Positions 37,198-46,757 are shown, counted from the stretch's first letter. The stretch is 64,000 nucleotides of DNA from Roseateles oligotrophus (GCF_014204525.1 NZ_JACHLP010000002.1:434001-498000); one strand, 5' to 3'. Numbers and translations: made by a program. Notes: a model not told the origin generated them from the letters alone.

Positions 37198-38082
37198 ATG
37201 CGTACCTTGAAAAGCGATGATGGTCTGCCCCTGCATTGGCGGCAATGGAGCCAGCCGGGCCTAGCGCCCGCGCGCGGCACGGTCTTGATCGTCCATGGCC
37301 TGGGCGAACATATCGGTCGTTACGAGCATGTGGCGGCCCAGCTGAACAGCTGGGGCTGGCATGTGGTGGGCTATGACCAGCGCGGCCATGGCGCCTCGGG
37401 CGGCAAGCGCGGCGATGTGCCGACGGCCGAGCGCCTGCTGCAGGACCTGGCCCTGGTGATCGACGAGGTTCGCGCCGACCCGCTGCTGGGCCAGGGGCCG
37501 CAGGTGTTGCTGGGCCACAGCATGGGGGGCTTGGTGGCCGCGCGCTTTGTGGCCGGTGGCCTGGCCGCGCAGCGCGAGGGCGGCGAGGGCGGCGGTGCAG
37601 GCGCTTTGCCGGCCTGGTTCCGCCCGGTCCATGCCTTGGTCCTGAGCAGCCCGGCCCTGGACCCCGGCATGTCGGCTTTTCAGCGCCTGCAGCTCGCCCT
37701 GGGTGTGGCCCTGGCCCCGCATCTGGCGGTGGGCAATGGGCTCAAGACGGACTGGATCTCGCGCGACAAGGCGGTGGTGCAGGCCTATATCGCCGACCCG
37801 CTGGTGCATGACCGCATCACCCCCGCCCTGGCCAAGATGATTGTGGAGGGCGGCGAGCTGGTGCGCCGCCAGGCCCAGGACTGGATGGTGCCCACCTTGC
37901 TGCTGTGGGCCGGCAGCGACCGCTGCGTGGCCCCGAGCGGCAGCGCCGAATTCGCCGCCGCCGCGCCGGCCCAGCTGCTGCGCGCCCACTGTTTCGAGCC
38001 TCTGTTCCACGAGATCTTCAACGAGCCTGAGCAGGCGCAGGTCTTCGCCGAGCTGCGGAGCTGGCTGGCGCAGAGGTTCTAA
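37198..38082 (+). CDS. Monoacylglycerol lipase-like alpha/beta hydrolase
   Basis: A 294-aa hydrolase of the lysophospholipase/monoacylglycerol lipase group (Hydrolase_4). Motifs: VHGLGEHIGRYEHVA, GYDQRGHGASGG, nucleophile LLGHSMGGLVAARF, acid in LLLWAGSDRCVAP, His in EPLFHEIFNEPE. No signal peptide, so cytoplasmic. A short Gly/Ala-rich insert (EGGEGGGAGALPA) lies in the lid. Likely role: turnover of monoacylglycerols or lysolipids. Confidence 0.92.
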   Translation: MRTLKSDDGLPLHWRQWSQPGLAPARGTVLIVHGLGEHIGRYEHVAAQLNSWGWHVVGYDQRGHGASGGKRGDVPTAERLLQDLALVIDEVRADPLLGQGPQVLLGHSMGGLVAARFVAGGLAAQREGGEGGGAGALPAWFRPVHALVLSSPALDPGMSAFQRLQLALGVALAPHLAVGNGLKTDWISRDKAVVQAYIADPLVHDRITPALAKMIVEGGELVRRQAQDWMVPTLLLWAGSDRCVAPSGSAEFAAAAPAQLLRAHCFEPLFHEIFNEPEQAQVFAELRSWLAQRF

Positions 38083-38140
38083 AATCAGGGCGCGACCCGA
38101 ACCCTCGGGCCATTCACTCGCCACAAGCCGGGACCCCATC

Positions 38141-39616
38141 ATGAACGCTCGCGATCCTTCTTTGCCCCTGCCCGCCGACCAAGCCACCGCCCTGGGCGAA
38201 TTCGCCTCCCGCGTGTGGGACGAGGAGATCGTGCCGGCCCTGACCCAGTACATCGCCATCCCGGCCAAGAGCCCGATGTTCGATGCCGACTGGGCCGCCC
38301 AGGGCTTTATCGACAAGGTCGTGCGCGATGCCGCCACCTGGGTCGAGAGCAAGAAGTTGCCGGGCCTGAAGCTGGAGGTCATCCGCCTGGCCGGCCGCAC
38401 GCCGGTGATCTTCTTCGAGGTGCCGGGCACCAAGGTGGACAGCCAGGACACGGTGCTGCTCTACGGCCATCTGGACAAGCAGCCCGAGTTCAGCGGCTGG
38501 CGTAACGACCTCGGTCCCTGGACGCCCAAGTACGAGGATGGCAAGCTCTACGGCCGCGGTGGCGCCGACGACGGCTATGCCGTCTACGCCTCGCTGACGG
38601 CCATCATGGCCCTGGACCAGCAAGGCATCCCGCGCCCGCGCTGTGTGGGCCTGATCGAGACTTGCGAGGAAAGCGGCTCCTACGACCTGCCCGCCTATAT
38701 CGACGCACTGAAAGAGCGCCTGGGCCAGGTCTCCCTGGTCGTCTGCCTGGACTCCGGTGCCGGTGATTACGAGCAGCTGTGGCTGACGACCAGCCTGCGT
38801 GGCATGGTCAGCGGCGTCTTGAAGGTGGAGGTGCTGACCGAGGGCATCCACTCCGGCGATGCCTCGGGCGTTGTGCCTTCGAGCTTCCGCATCCTGCGCC
38901 AGGTGCTGGACCGGCTGGAGGACTCCAAGACCGGCCGTCTGCTGCCCGAGAGCTTCCACTGCGACATCCCCGCCAACCGTATCGAGCAGGCCAAGGCCAC
39001 GGCCGCCATCCTCAAGGACGAGGTCTACAAGCGCCTGCCCTGGGCCTGCGGTGCCGATGGCGGCCCGGTGCTGCCGATGACCGACCAGCCGGTGGAGGTG
39101 CTGCTGAACCGCACCTGGCGCCCGACCCTGTCGGTGACCGGGGTGGATGGTTTCCCCGAGATGAAGAGCGCCGGCAATGTGCTGCGCCCGCACACCGCCT
39201 TCAAGCTTTCGCTGCGCCTGCCCCCGCTGATCGACGGCAACGAGGCCGCGCTGCGCCTGAAGGCCTTGCTGGAGGACAACGCGCCGTATAACGCCAAGGT
39301 GACTTTTGTGCCGGACGGCCGCGCCGGTGCCTACGGCGCCACGGGCTGGAACACACCCGATCTGTCCCCCTGGCTCAGCACGGCGCTGAACGAGGCCAGC
39401 CTGGCGCATTTCGGCGCGCCGGTGGGCTATATCGGCCAGGGCGGCACCATCCCCCTGATGAGCATGCTGCAAAAAGGCTTCCCGGCCGCGCAGATGGTGG
39501 TCTGCGGCGTCTTGGGCCCCAAGAGCAATGCCCACGGTCCTAACGAGTTCCTGCATGTACCCTACGGCAAGCGCCTGACGGCGGCGGTGGCGCAGATCAT
39601 GGCTGCGCATCCCTGA
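38141..39616 (+). CDS. M20-family metallopeptidase
   Basis: A 491-aa di-zinc peptidase. Metal ligands and catalysis: LYGHLDKQPEF (His plus Asp), GRGGADDGYAVYA (bridging Asp), ETCEESGSYDL (catalytic and ligand Glu), CLDSGAGDYEQ (Asp) and a late KSNAHGPNEF (His). This is the dipeptidase/carnosinase-like branch. It is cytoplasmic and likely recycles dipeptides. It lies 58 nt after the lipase gene on the same strand; the short gap contains no obvious terminator. Confidence 0.93.
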   Translation: MNARDPSLPLPADQATALGEFASRVWDEEIVPALTQYIAIPAKSPMFDADWAAQGFIDKVVRDAATWVESKKLPGLKLEVIRLAGRTPVIFFEVPGTKVDSQDTVLLYGHLDKQPEFSGWRNDLGPWTPKYEDGKLYGRGGADDGYAVYASLTAIMALDQQGIPRPRCVGLIETCEESGSYDLPAYIDALKERLGQVSLVVCLDSGAGDYEQLWLTTSLRGMVSGVLKVEVLTEGIHSGDASGVVPSSFRILRQVLDRLEDSKTGRLLPESFHCDIPANRIEQAKATAAILKDEVYKRLPWACGADGGPVLPMTDQPVEVLLNRTWRPTLSVTGVDGFPEMKSAGNVLRPHTAFKLSLRLPPLIDGNEAALRLKALLEDNAPYNAKVTFVPDGRAGAYGATGWNTPDLSPWLSTALNEASLAHFGAPVGYIGQGGTIPLMSMLQKGFPAAQMVVCGVLGPKSNAHGPNEFLHVPYGKRLTAAVAQIMAAHP

Positions 39617-39645
39617 CAAGGAAACGCCGGGCCGCTCAAAGATAG

Positions 39646-40707
39646 TCAGCGCAGCGTGAACGAGGTCTCCACCATGCTGCCCTGCAGCTCTTGCAGCAAC
39701 CGCGTCAGCGGCGAGAGCTGCACATAGCGGGTCGTGACCTTGATGGCGTAGGCAAACAGGCGCGGCAGGTCCTGGAAATGGTGGGGCTTGCCGTCGCGGT
39801 GCTTGAGGCGGCAGAAGATGCCCAGGATCTTCAGATGGCGCTGCAGGCCCGTCCACTCCAGCTGCTGCCAGAACTCGCCGAAATCCGCGCTGATGGGCAG
39901 GCCCAGCTTGCGCGCCTGTTCCCAGTAGCGGATGGCCCAGTCCAGCTCCTGTTCCTCGTCCCAGGAAATGAAGGCGTCGCGCAGCAGCGAGGCGAAGTCG
40001 TAGCTGATGGGGCCCTTGACGGCGTCCTGGAAGTCCAGCACGCCGGGGTTGCCGTCTTCCGGAGGGCAGACCATCAGATTGCGCACCATGAAGTCGCGGT
40101 GCATGGGCACAAAGGGCTGGGCGGCGATGTTCTCGGCCAGCAGCTTGCAGCTGTGGGCCCACCATTTCAGCTGGGTCTCGTCCCATTGGCGGCCGTACTC
40201 GCGCTCCACACACCATTCCTTGAAGATGTGCAGTTCACGCAGCACAAAGGCCTCGTCGAACAGGGGCAGGCGCTCGGCTTCGCCCCGGGACTGCCACTTC
40301 AGCAAGGCCTGGGTGGCATCGCGCATCAGGCGATTGGCCTCGGTCTTGTCATCCTGGGTCTGGGTCTGCAGCAAGGCCTTCAGATAGGGCAGGCTGCCCA
40401 GGTCGCTGAGCAGCAAAAAGCCCTGGCCCTCATCCGCCGCAAAAATACTGGGGATGTGCAGGCCGCAGCCGCGCATATGTTCGGCGACCTCGATGAAGGG
40501 CTGGACGTTGTTGCTGGCGGGCGGTGCGTCCATCACGATATAGGAGCCGCCGCTGCCGTTGGCGATGCGCAGATAGCGTCGGGTGCTGGCGTCGGCCACC
40601 GCCTCGTGCAGGGATTCCGGCAGCAGATTGAAGGGCTGGACCAGGGGCTGGAGCCAGGCCTGGAAGTCTTGTTGGCGTTGCGGGTCGGGCCAGGCGATGG
40701 GATTCAT
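39646..40707 (-). CDS. amgK: AmgK-like amino-sugar kinase (APH fold)
   Basis: A 353-aa aminoglycoside-phosphotransferase-fold kinase. Active-site motifs are FVPMHRDFMVRNLMV and GVLDFQDAVKGP. The placement divergent from lptD is the standard context of AmgK, the anomeric N-acetylmuramate/N-acetylglucosamine kinase of cell-wall recycling. The usual partner murU does not follow; the next gene is the convergent M20 peptidase. ATG at 40707 is chosen; the 50-codon upstream extension is promoter DNA. Confidence 0.85.
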   Translation of the reverse strand: MNPIAWPDPQRQQDFQAWLQPLVQPFNLLPESLHEAVADASTRRYLRIANGSGGSYIVMDAPPASNNVQPFIEVAEHMRGCGLHIPSIFAADEGQGFLLLSDLGSLPYLKALLQTQTQDDKTEANRLMRDATQALLKWQSRGEAERLPLFDEAFVLRELHIFKEWCVEREYGRQWDETQLKWWAHSCKLLAENIAAQPFVPMHRDFMVRNLMVCPPEDGNPGVLDFQDAVKGPISYDFASLLRDAFISWDEEQELDWAIRYWEQARKLGLPISADFGEFWQQLEWTGLQRHLKILGIFCRLKHRDGKPHHFQDLPRLFAYAIKVTTRYVQLSPLTRLLQELQGSMVETSFTLR

Positions 40708-40844
40708 GCAGGTGCTTTTGTCATTGATGATGGGCCGGTGCGCAGCGGGGGCGGGAGCCTCATGGATAATGGATTTTACAAACCGCAGCCTCCCAGGCCC
40801 GCGGTGCCCGCCAACACCGCTACAAGAAGACGCTAGCCGACGCC

Positions 40845-43277
40845 GTGCCGCGCCCACGCCCTACCCCTCTTCCCGCCTTTTTGAGCCGCCCGGCCCGCCT
40901 GCGCCTTGTGCTGGCCGGCCTTGGCTTGCTGACGCCCGCTCTCGTGTGGGCGCAGGCGGCGGCGCCCGAGGCCTTGCGCCTGCGCCCCAGCAAAAGCCTG
41001 GGCAAGGCCGAGGCGGATGGCAAGCCCGCCCTGGTGCTCAGTGCCAGCAAGCTGAGCACCCAGATCGACCAGGCCTCGCGCGCCGAGGGCGATGTGGAGC
41101 TGCGCTACGGCGAGCTGCTGCTGCGCGCGCAAAACCTCACATACGAGCAGGTCGATGATCTGGCCCGGGCCAGCGGCGATGTGGCGCTCAGCAAGGGCGG
41201 CACCTTGTTCCGCGGCCCCGAGCTCAAGCTCTACCTCGGCCGCTTCGAGGGCGAGTTCCTCAATCCCAGTTATTTCTTCTCGCTCACCGGCGGCGGGGGC
41301 AGCGCCAAGCACATGTTCTTCAGCGACGCCAAGCATTTGCGGGCGCAAGAGGGCACGTACAGCAGCTGCCCGATCGACGAGTCGGCGCCCGAGCCGGCCT
41401 GGCAGATCAAGGCCGACGAGCTGGCCATGGATTTCGAGGCCAACGAGGGCGTGGCCAAGGGCGCGGTGCTGCGCTTTTACGGCCTGCCCATCCTGGGGGC
41501 GCCGGCCCTGAGCTTCCCGCTGGGCGGGCAGCGCAAATCGGGCTGGCTGCCGCCCAATATCAATTTCGACAGCCGCAGCGGGCTGGAGTTCGGCGTGCCC
41601 TATTACTGGAATATCGCGCCGCAGCGCGATGCCACGTTGACGCCTTTCTTGATGACGCGGCGCGGCCCCGGCCTGGACAGTGAATTCCGCTATCTGGAGC
41701 CCGAGCACAGCGGCCAGATCAACTGGGCCCTGCTGCCCAATGACCGGGTCATCAAGACCGACCGCTGGGCGCTCAATCTGCAGCAGGACGGTCAGCTGCC
41801 GCTGGACTGGCGCTACCGCGTGCGGGCCGAGCGGGTCTCGGACGACGAGTACTGGAAAGACCTGCCCAAGCGCATGCAAAGCCTGACCCAGCGCCTGCTG
41901 CTCAGCGATGTACAGCTGGGCCGCGACCGCAAGACCTCCTGGGGCGAGGCCCATGCCTATGGCCGCGTGCAGCGCTGGCAGGTGCTGCAGGGCAGCGAGG
42001 CCCTGGCCAATTTCGATGCGCCTTACCAGCGCTCGCCCCAAGTGGGCCTGCGCTTGAACACGGCGGCCGACGATGCGGTGCTGGACGGTTTTGTGCCCTG
42101 GGTGCGGCGCGCCCGGCTGGAAGGCGCCGTCGAGCTGGAGTACAACCGTTTCGATCTGCCGTCGCTGACCCAGCTGAGCCCGAATCAGCGCAAGGCCATG
42201 GCCGAGGGCAGGCTTTACACCGGCCAGCGTGCCCATCTGCAAGCGCATCTGAGCACGCCGGTGGGCGGCGCGGCCTGGTGGCTGATCCCGCGTCTGGCGC
42301 TCAATGCGGCCCAGTATTCGCTGGACCAAAACATGCTCGACGGCCGCCGCTCGGTGCACCGCAGCATCCCCAGCTTCAGCCTGGATCATGGCTGGGTGCT
42401 GGAGCGTGACACCACCTTGTTCGGCCGCAATAGCTTGCAGACCCTGGAGCCGCGCCTGCTCTACGTCAACACGCCGTATCGGGACCAGAGCAGCCTGCCC
42501 AATTTCGACTCGGCCGCCAAGGACTTCAATTTCGATTCGATCTACACCGAGAACCAGTTCTCCGGCGTGGACCGGGTCAATGACGCGAATCAGCTGACCC
42601 TGGGACTGTCCAGCCGCTGGATCGATGCCGGCCAGGGCGAGGAGGTCTTGCGCCTGGGTGCGGTGCAGCGCTATCTCTTCCGCGACCAGCGCATCACCGC
42701 GGACGGCATGCCGGTCAGCCAGCGCCTGTCGGACCTGCTGCTGCTGGCCTCGGCCCATATCAATTCGCAGTGGTGGGCGGATGGCTCGGTGCAGTTCAAC
42801 CCGGAGGCCGGACGTTCGGTGCGCACGGTGCTGCGCGCCCGTTACTCGCCCGGCCCTTTTCGCACCGTCAGCACCGCCTACCGGCTGGCGCGCGGGCAGA
42901 GCGAGCAGATCGAGATCGCCTGGCAATGGCCTTTGTGGGGCCAGGAAGGGAAGGCCGCCGCCCGCCGCAGCCACGGCAATAGCTGCTCGGGCGCCTGGTA
43001 CAGCGCCGGCCGCATCCAGTACAGCCTCAGCGACCGCCGTCTGACCGATTCGGTGATGGGCGTCGAGTACGACGCCGGCTGCTGGATCCTGCGCGTGGGT
43101 GCCGAGCGCCAGTCGACCGGCCAGGCCGAAGCCAACACCCGTTTGATGCTGCAAATGGAGCTGGTGGGCCTGTCCCAGCTGGGCTCCAATGCGCTCAAAG
43201 TCTTGAGGGACAATATCCCTGGTTACCGACCGCTGAGCGCCAACCGCTCGGCAAGCCTTGAAGCCCCCTATGACTGA
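40845..43277 (+). CDS. lptD: LPS-assembly outer-membrane protein LptD
   Basis: An 810-aa outer-membrane translocon subunit that, with LptE, inserts lipopolysaccharide. A signal peptide ends near WAQAAAP; an LptA-like beta-jellyroll follows (VELRYGELLLRAQNLTYEQ), then the 26-strand barrel. Cysteines in TYSSCPIDE, GNSCSGAWY and DAGCWILR match the disulfide-forming positions of LptD. The GTG at 40845 fits the signal peptide length. An AT-rich core GGATAATGGATTTTAC (40763-40778) in the amgK/lptD gap probably holds promoters in both directions. surA starts before the lptD stop. Confidence 0.95.
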   Translation: MPRPRPTPLPAFLSRPARLRLVLAGLGLLTPALVWAQAAAPEALRLRPSKSLGKAEADGKPALVLSASKLSTQIDQASRAEGDVELRYGELLLRAQNLTYEQVDDLARASGDVALSKGGTLFRGPELKLYLGRFEGEFLNPSYFFSLTGGGGSAKHMFFSDAKHLRAQEGTYSSCPIDESAPEPAWQIKADELAMDFEANEGVAKGAVLRFYGLPILGAPALSFPLGGQRKSGWLPPNINFDSRSGLEFGVPYYWNIAPQRDATLTPFLMTRRGPGLDSEFRYLEPEHSGQINWALLPNDRVIKTDRWALNLQQDGQLPLDWRYRVRAERVSDDEYWKDLPKRMQSLTQRLLLSDVQLGRDRKTSWGEAHAYGRVQRWQVLQGSEALANFDAPYQRSPQVGLRLNTAADDAVLDGFVPWVRRARLEGAVELEYNRFDLPSLTQLSPNQRKAMAEGRLYTGQRAHLQAHLSTPVGGAAWWLIPRLALNAAQYSLDQNMLDGRRSVHRSIPSFSLDHGWVLERDTTLFGRNSLQTLEPRLLYVNTPYRDQSSLPNFDSAAKDFNFDSIYTENQFSGVDRVNDANQLTLGLSSRWIDAGQGEEVLRLGAVQRYLFRDQRITADGMPVSQRLSDLLLLASAHINSQWWADGSVQFNPEAGRSVRTVLRARYSPGPFRTVSTAYRLARGQSEQIEIAWQWPLWGQEGKAAARRSHGNSCSGAWYSAGRIQYSLSDRRLTDSVMGVEYDAGCWILRVGAERQSTGQAEANTRLMLQMELVGLSQLGSNALKVLRDNIPGYRPLSANRSASLEAPYD

Positions 43278-44595
43278 CATGTCCGTTCGATCCCTGACCC
43301 TTGTTGGCTCTCTGCTCTTGGCCGGGCTGTTCGCCGGCCAAGCGGCCCATGCCCAGCGCCGTGCTGCCGACTTGCTGCCCGGCGACTACATCGCCGCCGT
43401 GGTGAATCAAGACGTGGTGGCGGCCAGCGAGGTCATCCAGCGCACCGAGAAGCTCAAGCGCGAGGCCGCGCAGCGGGGCGAACCCACCGATGCCCAGGCC
43501 CTGCACAAGCAGGCCATCGAGGCCTTGATCGAGGACCGGGTGCTGGTGACCTATGCCCGCGAGAGCGGCGCCAAGGTGGACGAGCCCGAGCTGGACCGGG
43601 TGGTGGCCAATGTGGCGGCGCAGAACAAGCTGACGATGGAGCAGCTGAAAGAGCGCCTCAAGCAGGAAGGCATCGACTACCGCAGCTTCCGCGAAAACAT
43701 GCGCGACCAGCTGATGAGCGAGCGGGTGCGTGAGCGCGAGGTGCAGGGCCGCATCCGCATCACCGACGGCGATATCGACAAATATCTGGACGAGCGCCGC
43801 AGTGTGCTGGGCAAATCCGATCAAGCCAATGTGGCACAAATCCTGGTCAGCGTGCCCGATGGTGCGGACGAGACCGTGGTGGCCGAGAAGCGCGCCCGCG
43901 CCGAAGCCGCCCTGGCCCGGGTGAAGGGCGGCGAGGACTTTGCCAAGGTCGCCCGCGAAGTTTCCGAGGATGCCAACAAGGACAAGGGCGGCGAGATCGG
44001 CCTGCGTCCGGTGGACCGCCTGCCCGATTTGTTCGTCGAAGCCATCAAGGGTTTGGGCAGTGGTGAGCTGGCGCCCAAGCTGCTGCGCTCCGGCGCCGGC
44101 TTCCATGTGCTGAAGGTGGTGGAGCGCAAAACCGGTTCGCTGACCACGGTGGTGCAGACCCGTGCCCGCCACGTGCTGCTGCGTCCCTCGGCCCAGCTGA
44201 CGGCCGAGGTGGCGGCCCGCCGCCTGGCCGAGTTCAAGCGTGCCATCGAAACCGGCCGCACGACGTTTGAGCAGGTGGCGCGCGAAAACTCTGAGGATGG
44301 CAGCGCGCCCGAAGGCGGCGATCTGGGCTGGATGTCGCCCGGCGCTTTCGTGCCCGAGTTCGAGCAAGCCATGGATGCCCTGCCCCTGGGCGGCATCTCG
44401 GCCCCGGTGCCCTCACGTTTTGGCATGCATTTGATCCAGGTGCAGGAGCGCCGCAATACCGAGATCGAGATGAAGCAGCTGCGCGACCAGGCCCGTGGTG
44501 CCCTGCGCGAACGCAAGTACGAGGAGGCCTACCAGGAGTGGCTCAAGGAGCTGCGTGCCCGTGCCTTCGTCGAGTTGCGCGAGTGGCAGGACTGA
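43270..44595 (+). CDS. surA: Periplasmic chaperone and peptidyl-prolyl isomerase SurA
   Basis: A 441-aa protein that escorts outer-membrane beta-barrels such as LptD. The signal peptide ends AAHAQ. The N-terminal SurA domain has [19 protein letters not shown]. Two parvulin (PpiC) domains follow, the first around [14 protein letters not shown] and the second around [10 protein letters not shown] to [17 protein letters not shown]. The ATG at 43270 overlaps the last codons of lptD by 8 nt; ATG 43279 is an alternative. pdxA, often between surA and rsmA in other bacteria, is absent. Confidence 0.95.
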   Translation: MTDMSVRSLTLVGSLLLAGLFAGQAAHAQRRAADLLPGDYIAAVVNQDVVAASEVIQRTEKLKREAAQRGEPTDAQALHKQAIEALIEDRVLVTYARESGAKVDEPELDRVVANVAAQNKLTMEQLKERLKQEGIDYRSFRENMRDQLMSERVREREVQGRIRITDGDIDKYLDERRSVLGKSDQANVAQILVSVPDGADETVVAEKRARAEAALARVKGGEDFAKVAREVSEDANKDKGGEIGLRPVDRLPDLFVEAIKGLGSGELAPKLLRSGAGFHVLKVVERKTGSLTTVVQTRARHVLLRPSAQLTAEVAARRLAEFKRAIETGRTTFEQVARENSEDGSAPEGGDLGWMSPGAFVPEFEQAMDALPLGGISAPVPSRFGMHLIQVQERRNTEIEMKQLRDQARGALRERKYEEAYQEWLKELRARAFVELREWQD

Positions 44596-44599
44596 TTCC

Positions 44600-45367
44600 G
44601 TGGCTCAACATATTGCACGCAAGCGCTTCGGCCAGCATTTCCTGACCGACGTCCACATCATCGAGTCCATCTGCGACGCGATTGATCCACAGGCCGGCGA
44701 GGCCTTGGTGGAAATCGGCCCCGGCCTGGGGGCCATGACCTTCCCGCTGCTGAACCGCATCCCGGCCTTCTCGGTGGTGGAGCTGGACCGGGACCTGGCC
44801 GCCAAGCTGCGCAAGCGCGAGGGCTTGGAGGTCATCGAAAGCGATGTGCTGAAGGTGGACTTTGCCGCCCTGGCCGCCGCCAAGGGCCAGAAGCTGCGCG
44901 TGGTGGGCAATCTGCCCTACAACATCTCCACGCCCATCCTTTTCCATCTGCTGGGCTTTGTGGACCAGGTGGAGGATCAGCACTTCATGCTGCAAAAAGA
45001 GGTGGTGGACCGCATGGCCGCCTCGCCCGGCTGCAAGGACTACGGCCGCCTGACGGTGATGCTGCAGTGGCGCTATGCCATCGAGTCGGTGTTCGATGTG
45101 CCGCCCGAGGCCTTTGATCCGCCGCCGCGGGTGATGTCGGCCATCGTTCGCATGCAGCCCTATGCCAAGCCGCCCGCGTTGGACGTGAAGCTGCTGGGTG
45201 AGTTGGTGGCTGCCGCCTTCTCACAACGCCGCAAGCTCTTGCGCCACAGCCTGGGTGTGTGGTTGACGGCCCAGGGTTTCAGCGGCCAGTTCGATCTGCA
45301 GCGCCGTGCCGAGGAGGTGCCGGTGGCCGAATACGTGGCGCTGGCGCAAGCGCTGTCTCAGGCATAA
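44600..45367 (+). CDS. rsmA: 16S rRNA A1518/A1519 dimethyltransferase
   Basis: A 255-aa KsgA/RsmA enzyme that dimethylates two adjacent adenosines in helix 45 of 16S rRNA with SAM. Motifs: [22 protein letters not shown] (SAM motif I) and [18 protein letters not shown] (motif IV, NLPY catalytic). The start is GTG at 44600, with AGGA 8 nt upstream at the end of surA. It closes the lptD-surA-rsmA operon and is followed directly by an intrinsic terminator. Confidence 0.96.
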   Translation: MAQHIARKRFGQHFLTDVHIIESICDAIDPQAGEALVEIGPGLGAMTFPLLNRIPAFSVVELDRDLAAKLRKREGLEVIESDVLKVDFAALAAAKGQKLRVVGNLPYNISTPILFHLLGFVDQVEDQHFMLQKEVVDRMAASPGCKDYGRLTVMLQWRYAIESVFDVPPEAFDPPPRVMSAIVRMQPYAKPPALDVKLLGELVAAAFSQRRKLLRHSLGVWLTAQGFSGQFDLQRRAEEVPVAEYVALAQALSQA

Positions 45368-45394
45368 AAAAAGGAGCCGATAGGCTCCTTTTTT
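45366..45394. terminator. Bidirectional intrinsic terminator
   Basis: AAAAAAAGGAGCC and GGCTCCTTTTTT form a stem of about 12 bp around the loop GATA. T-runs on both strands make it work for rsmA on the plus strand and for the barstar operon on the minus strand. Confidence 0.92.
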
Positions 45395-45410
45395 GATGGG
45401 GCTTGAACAC

Positions 45411-45602
45411 TCAAGCGGCGCTGAGCCACATGGCGGTGTCGAAAGCGCTGCTCATCATCGGCATATTCATTCCGAAATTGGCATTGGCTGCCGCTTTGGA
45501 ATTCTTTGCAGCCGGTTTGGCCGGCACGGCGGGGGTCTCTTCGGCAGCCCGCTCCCAAGAAGCATTTTCTTGTGAGCGGGCTACTGAAAAGAATAGAAGC
45601 AC
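45411..45602 (-). CDS. Possible small protein after barstar
   Basis: An open frame of 63 codons beginning with GTG inside the end of the barstar gene and ending 17 nt before the intrinsic terminator. The predicted protein has an Ala/Pro/Lys-rich middle (PAVPAKPAAKNSKAAANA) and a Met-rich tail (NMPMMSSAFDTAMW). Third-position GC in the last 45 codons looks coding-like. No domain is recognised. It may be a small accessory protein, or the tail of a longer barstar detached by a frameshift, or just trailer sequence. Confidence 0.3.
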   Translation of the reverse strand: MLLFFSVARSQENASWERAAEETPAVPAKPAAKNSKAAANANFGMNMPMMSSAFDTAMWLSAA

Positions 45603-45976
45603 CTGAACTGAACTTTGCGGTCGGCCCAGTAATCGGCCGCTTCCCGGAACACGTCGAGCAACTGCTCGCGGGCTTCGCGATCAAACTTGGAGTTGTCGGG
45701 CAATTGCTCGAGGACGACAACAAAGCCGGGCTGGGCGCCGGACTTGTGAACCAGATCGGTCATGCAGTCGTGGAGCGCGTCCAGATTCTTGCCAAAATGA
45801 GCCGGGAACAGGAATGCCTGGGCAATCCCTTCCAGCACGTCCTGCTTGGACTGCGCCTCGGTCAAGTTGGCGTACAGAAAATGCTGGCCGGCATCCTGTG
45901 CGGCTTGCATCAAGTCCTCTACGCGATAGGCCCTTATGGCCTGCACGATATTGGGACGGACGGTCTGCAAAAGCAT
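45581..45976 (-). CDS. Barstar-family ribonuclease inhibitor
   Basis: A 131-aa protein with the barstar fold. Motifs HFGKNLDALHDCMTDLV and QPGFVVVLEQLPD mark the inhibitor helix and strands; the conserved acidic D in LDALHDC faces the RNase active site in known complexes. ATG at 45976 is preferred because GGAGG lies 9 nt upstream; GTG 45982 would be too close. It lies 62 nt downstream of the secreted RNase gene and should protect the cytoplasm from it. Confidence 0.9.
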   Translation of the reverse strand: MLLQTVRPNIVQAIRAYRVEDLMQAAQDAGQHFLYANLTEAQSKQDVLEGIAQAFLFPAHFGKNLDALHDCMTDLVHKSGAQPGFVVVLEQLPDNSKFDREAREQLLDVFREAADYWADRKVQFRCFYSFQ

Positions 45977-46038
45977 GGTCACAATCCTCCTATATAGTCA
46001 CAGAACTTTTTGATCTTCGAATATGGACTGCGTCGGTT

Positions 46039-46482
46039 TCAGGGCTGAATCTGCCTGAAGCTGGCGTAGTGGTCATCGGAGTAATAACAAACATCAGGAC
46101 TTGTCGGGGCTTTCCCGCCGCAAACCAGACGCTTTGCTCCGCGATTGCGGGCGCCGGGTGTGGGGACGGTGTACTCGTGGTAGTAGCCTCTGGTCTTGCG
46201 CGGCAAGATGCGCTCGCGGTTGCCGAAGACAACGCCGTCTTTCTCGTAGGGGAAAGGCCCCCCGGCCAGAACGAGACGGTGCGTCTTTTGGGCCTCGCGA
46301 GGCAGTGCCGACAAGGCCACCGCTTCCAGCGTGACGACTTTTTCAATGCTCTCCCTGGCCTGCACCGGCGTGCCAAGCGTCGTTGCCACCACGCAAACCG
46401 CGGCTAAAACGGACTGGCACTTCAGCTGACGCCAAGTGGGAAAAGACAAGGGCCACGACAGCGGCCCAGAGAGCAAAGACAC
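46039..46482 (-). CDS. Secreted guanyl-specific ribonuclease (RNase Sa/barnase family)
   Basis: A 147-aa protein with an N-terminal hydrophobic signal (LAAVCVVATTLGTPVQA, cut near residue 42). The catalytic residues of the N1/T1-type microbial RNase family are all present: E103 in YYHEYTVPTPG, R118 in RGAKRLVC and H138 in SDDHYASF. C121 and C132 may form a disulfide. The enzyme would cut RNA 3' of guanosine outside the cell. No ATG exists in the frame; GTG at 46482 with AGGAACAGGG upstream is the start. It forms an operon with the barstar. Confidence 0.9.
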   Translation of the reverse strand: MSLLSGPLSWPLSFPTWRQLKCQSVLAAVCVVATTLGTPVQARESIEKVVTLEAVALSALPREAQKTHRLVLAGGPFPYEKDGVVFGNRERILPRKTRGYYHEYTVPTPGARNRGAKRLVCGGKAPTSPDVCYYSDDHYASFRQIQP

Positions 46483-46757
46483 GGGTTTACCCTGTTCCTG
46501 AAAGGTATATGGTAACGAAAGCGCTTGAAAACCTCAAGCGGCGCTCGTCCCGTCCCCCGTGTTTCGGCGACATGTAAGTGTGCGCACACAAGGCCGATTG
46601 ACTCGGTGGCATCGACAATCGACGATCTATTTTATTTTTTGTGAGCCCTCACAAACTTGTGTAAAAACAATTTGTAAGCAAGGGCAATGCCCGACAAGAG
46701 CCCAGGCCATGCCGGCAAGGCCGGGCGGGCCGTGGGCAATGTGCGCTAGCCGTTTCC
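46483..46757. other. AT-rich control region upstream of the RNase gene
   Basis: A 275-bp gap between the RNase gene and maeB, both on the minus strand, markedly lower in GC than the surroundings. It holds an 8-2-8 palindrome TTTGTGAG-CC-CTCACAAA at 46638-46655. On the minus strand TTGAGG, 17 bp, TACCAT (46538 down to 46510) is a weak sigma-70 match upstream of the RNase. No intrinsic terminator with a T-run follows maeB. Confidence 0.5.

Noticed and set aside
40833-43280. An 815-codon frame antisense to lptD
   Set aside because: lptD is certain by motif and operon; the opposite frame has no domain and no ribosome site.
45358-45723. A 121-codon minus-strand frame through the barstar end and terminator
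   Set aside because: It reads through the intrinsic terminator and crosses barstar out of frame; its Ser/Arg-rich product has no domain.
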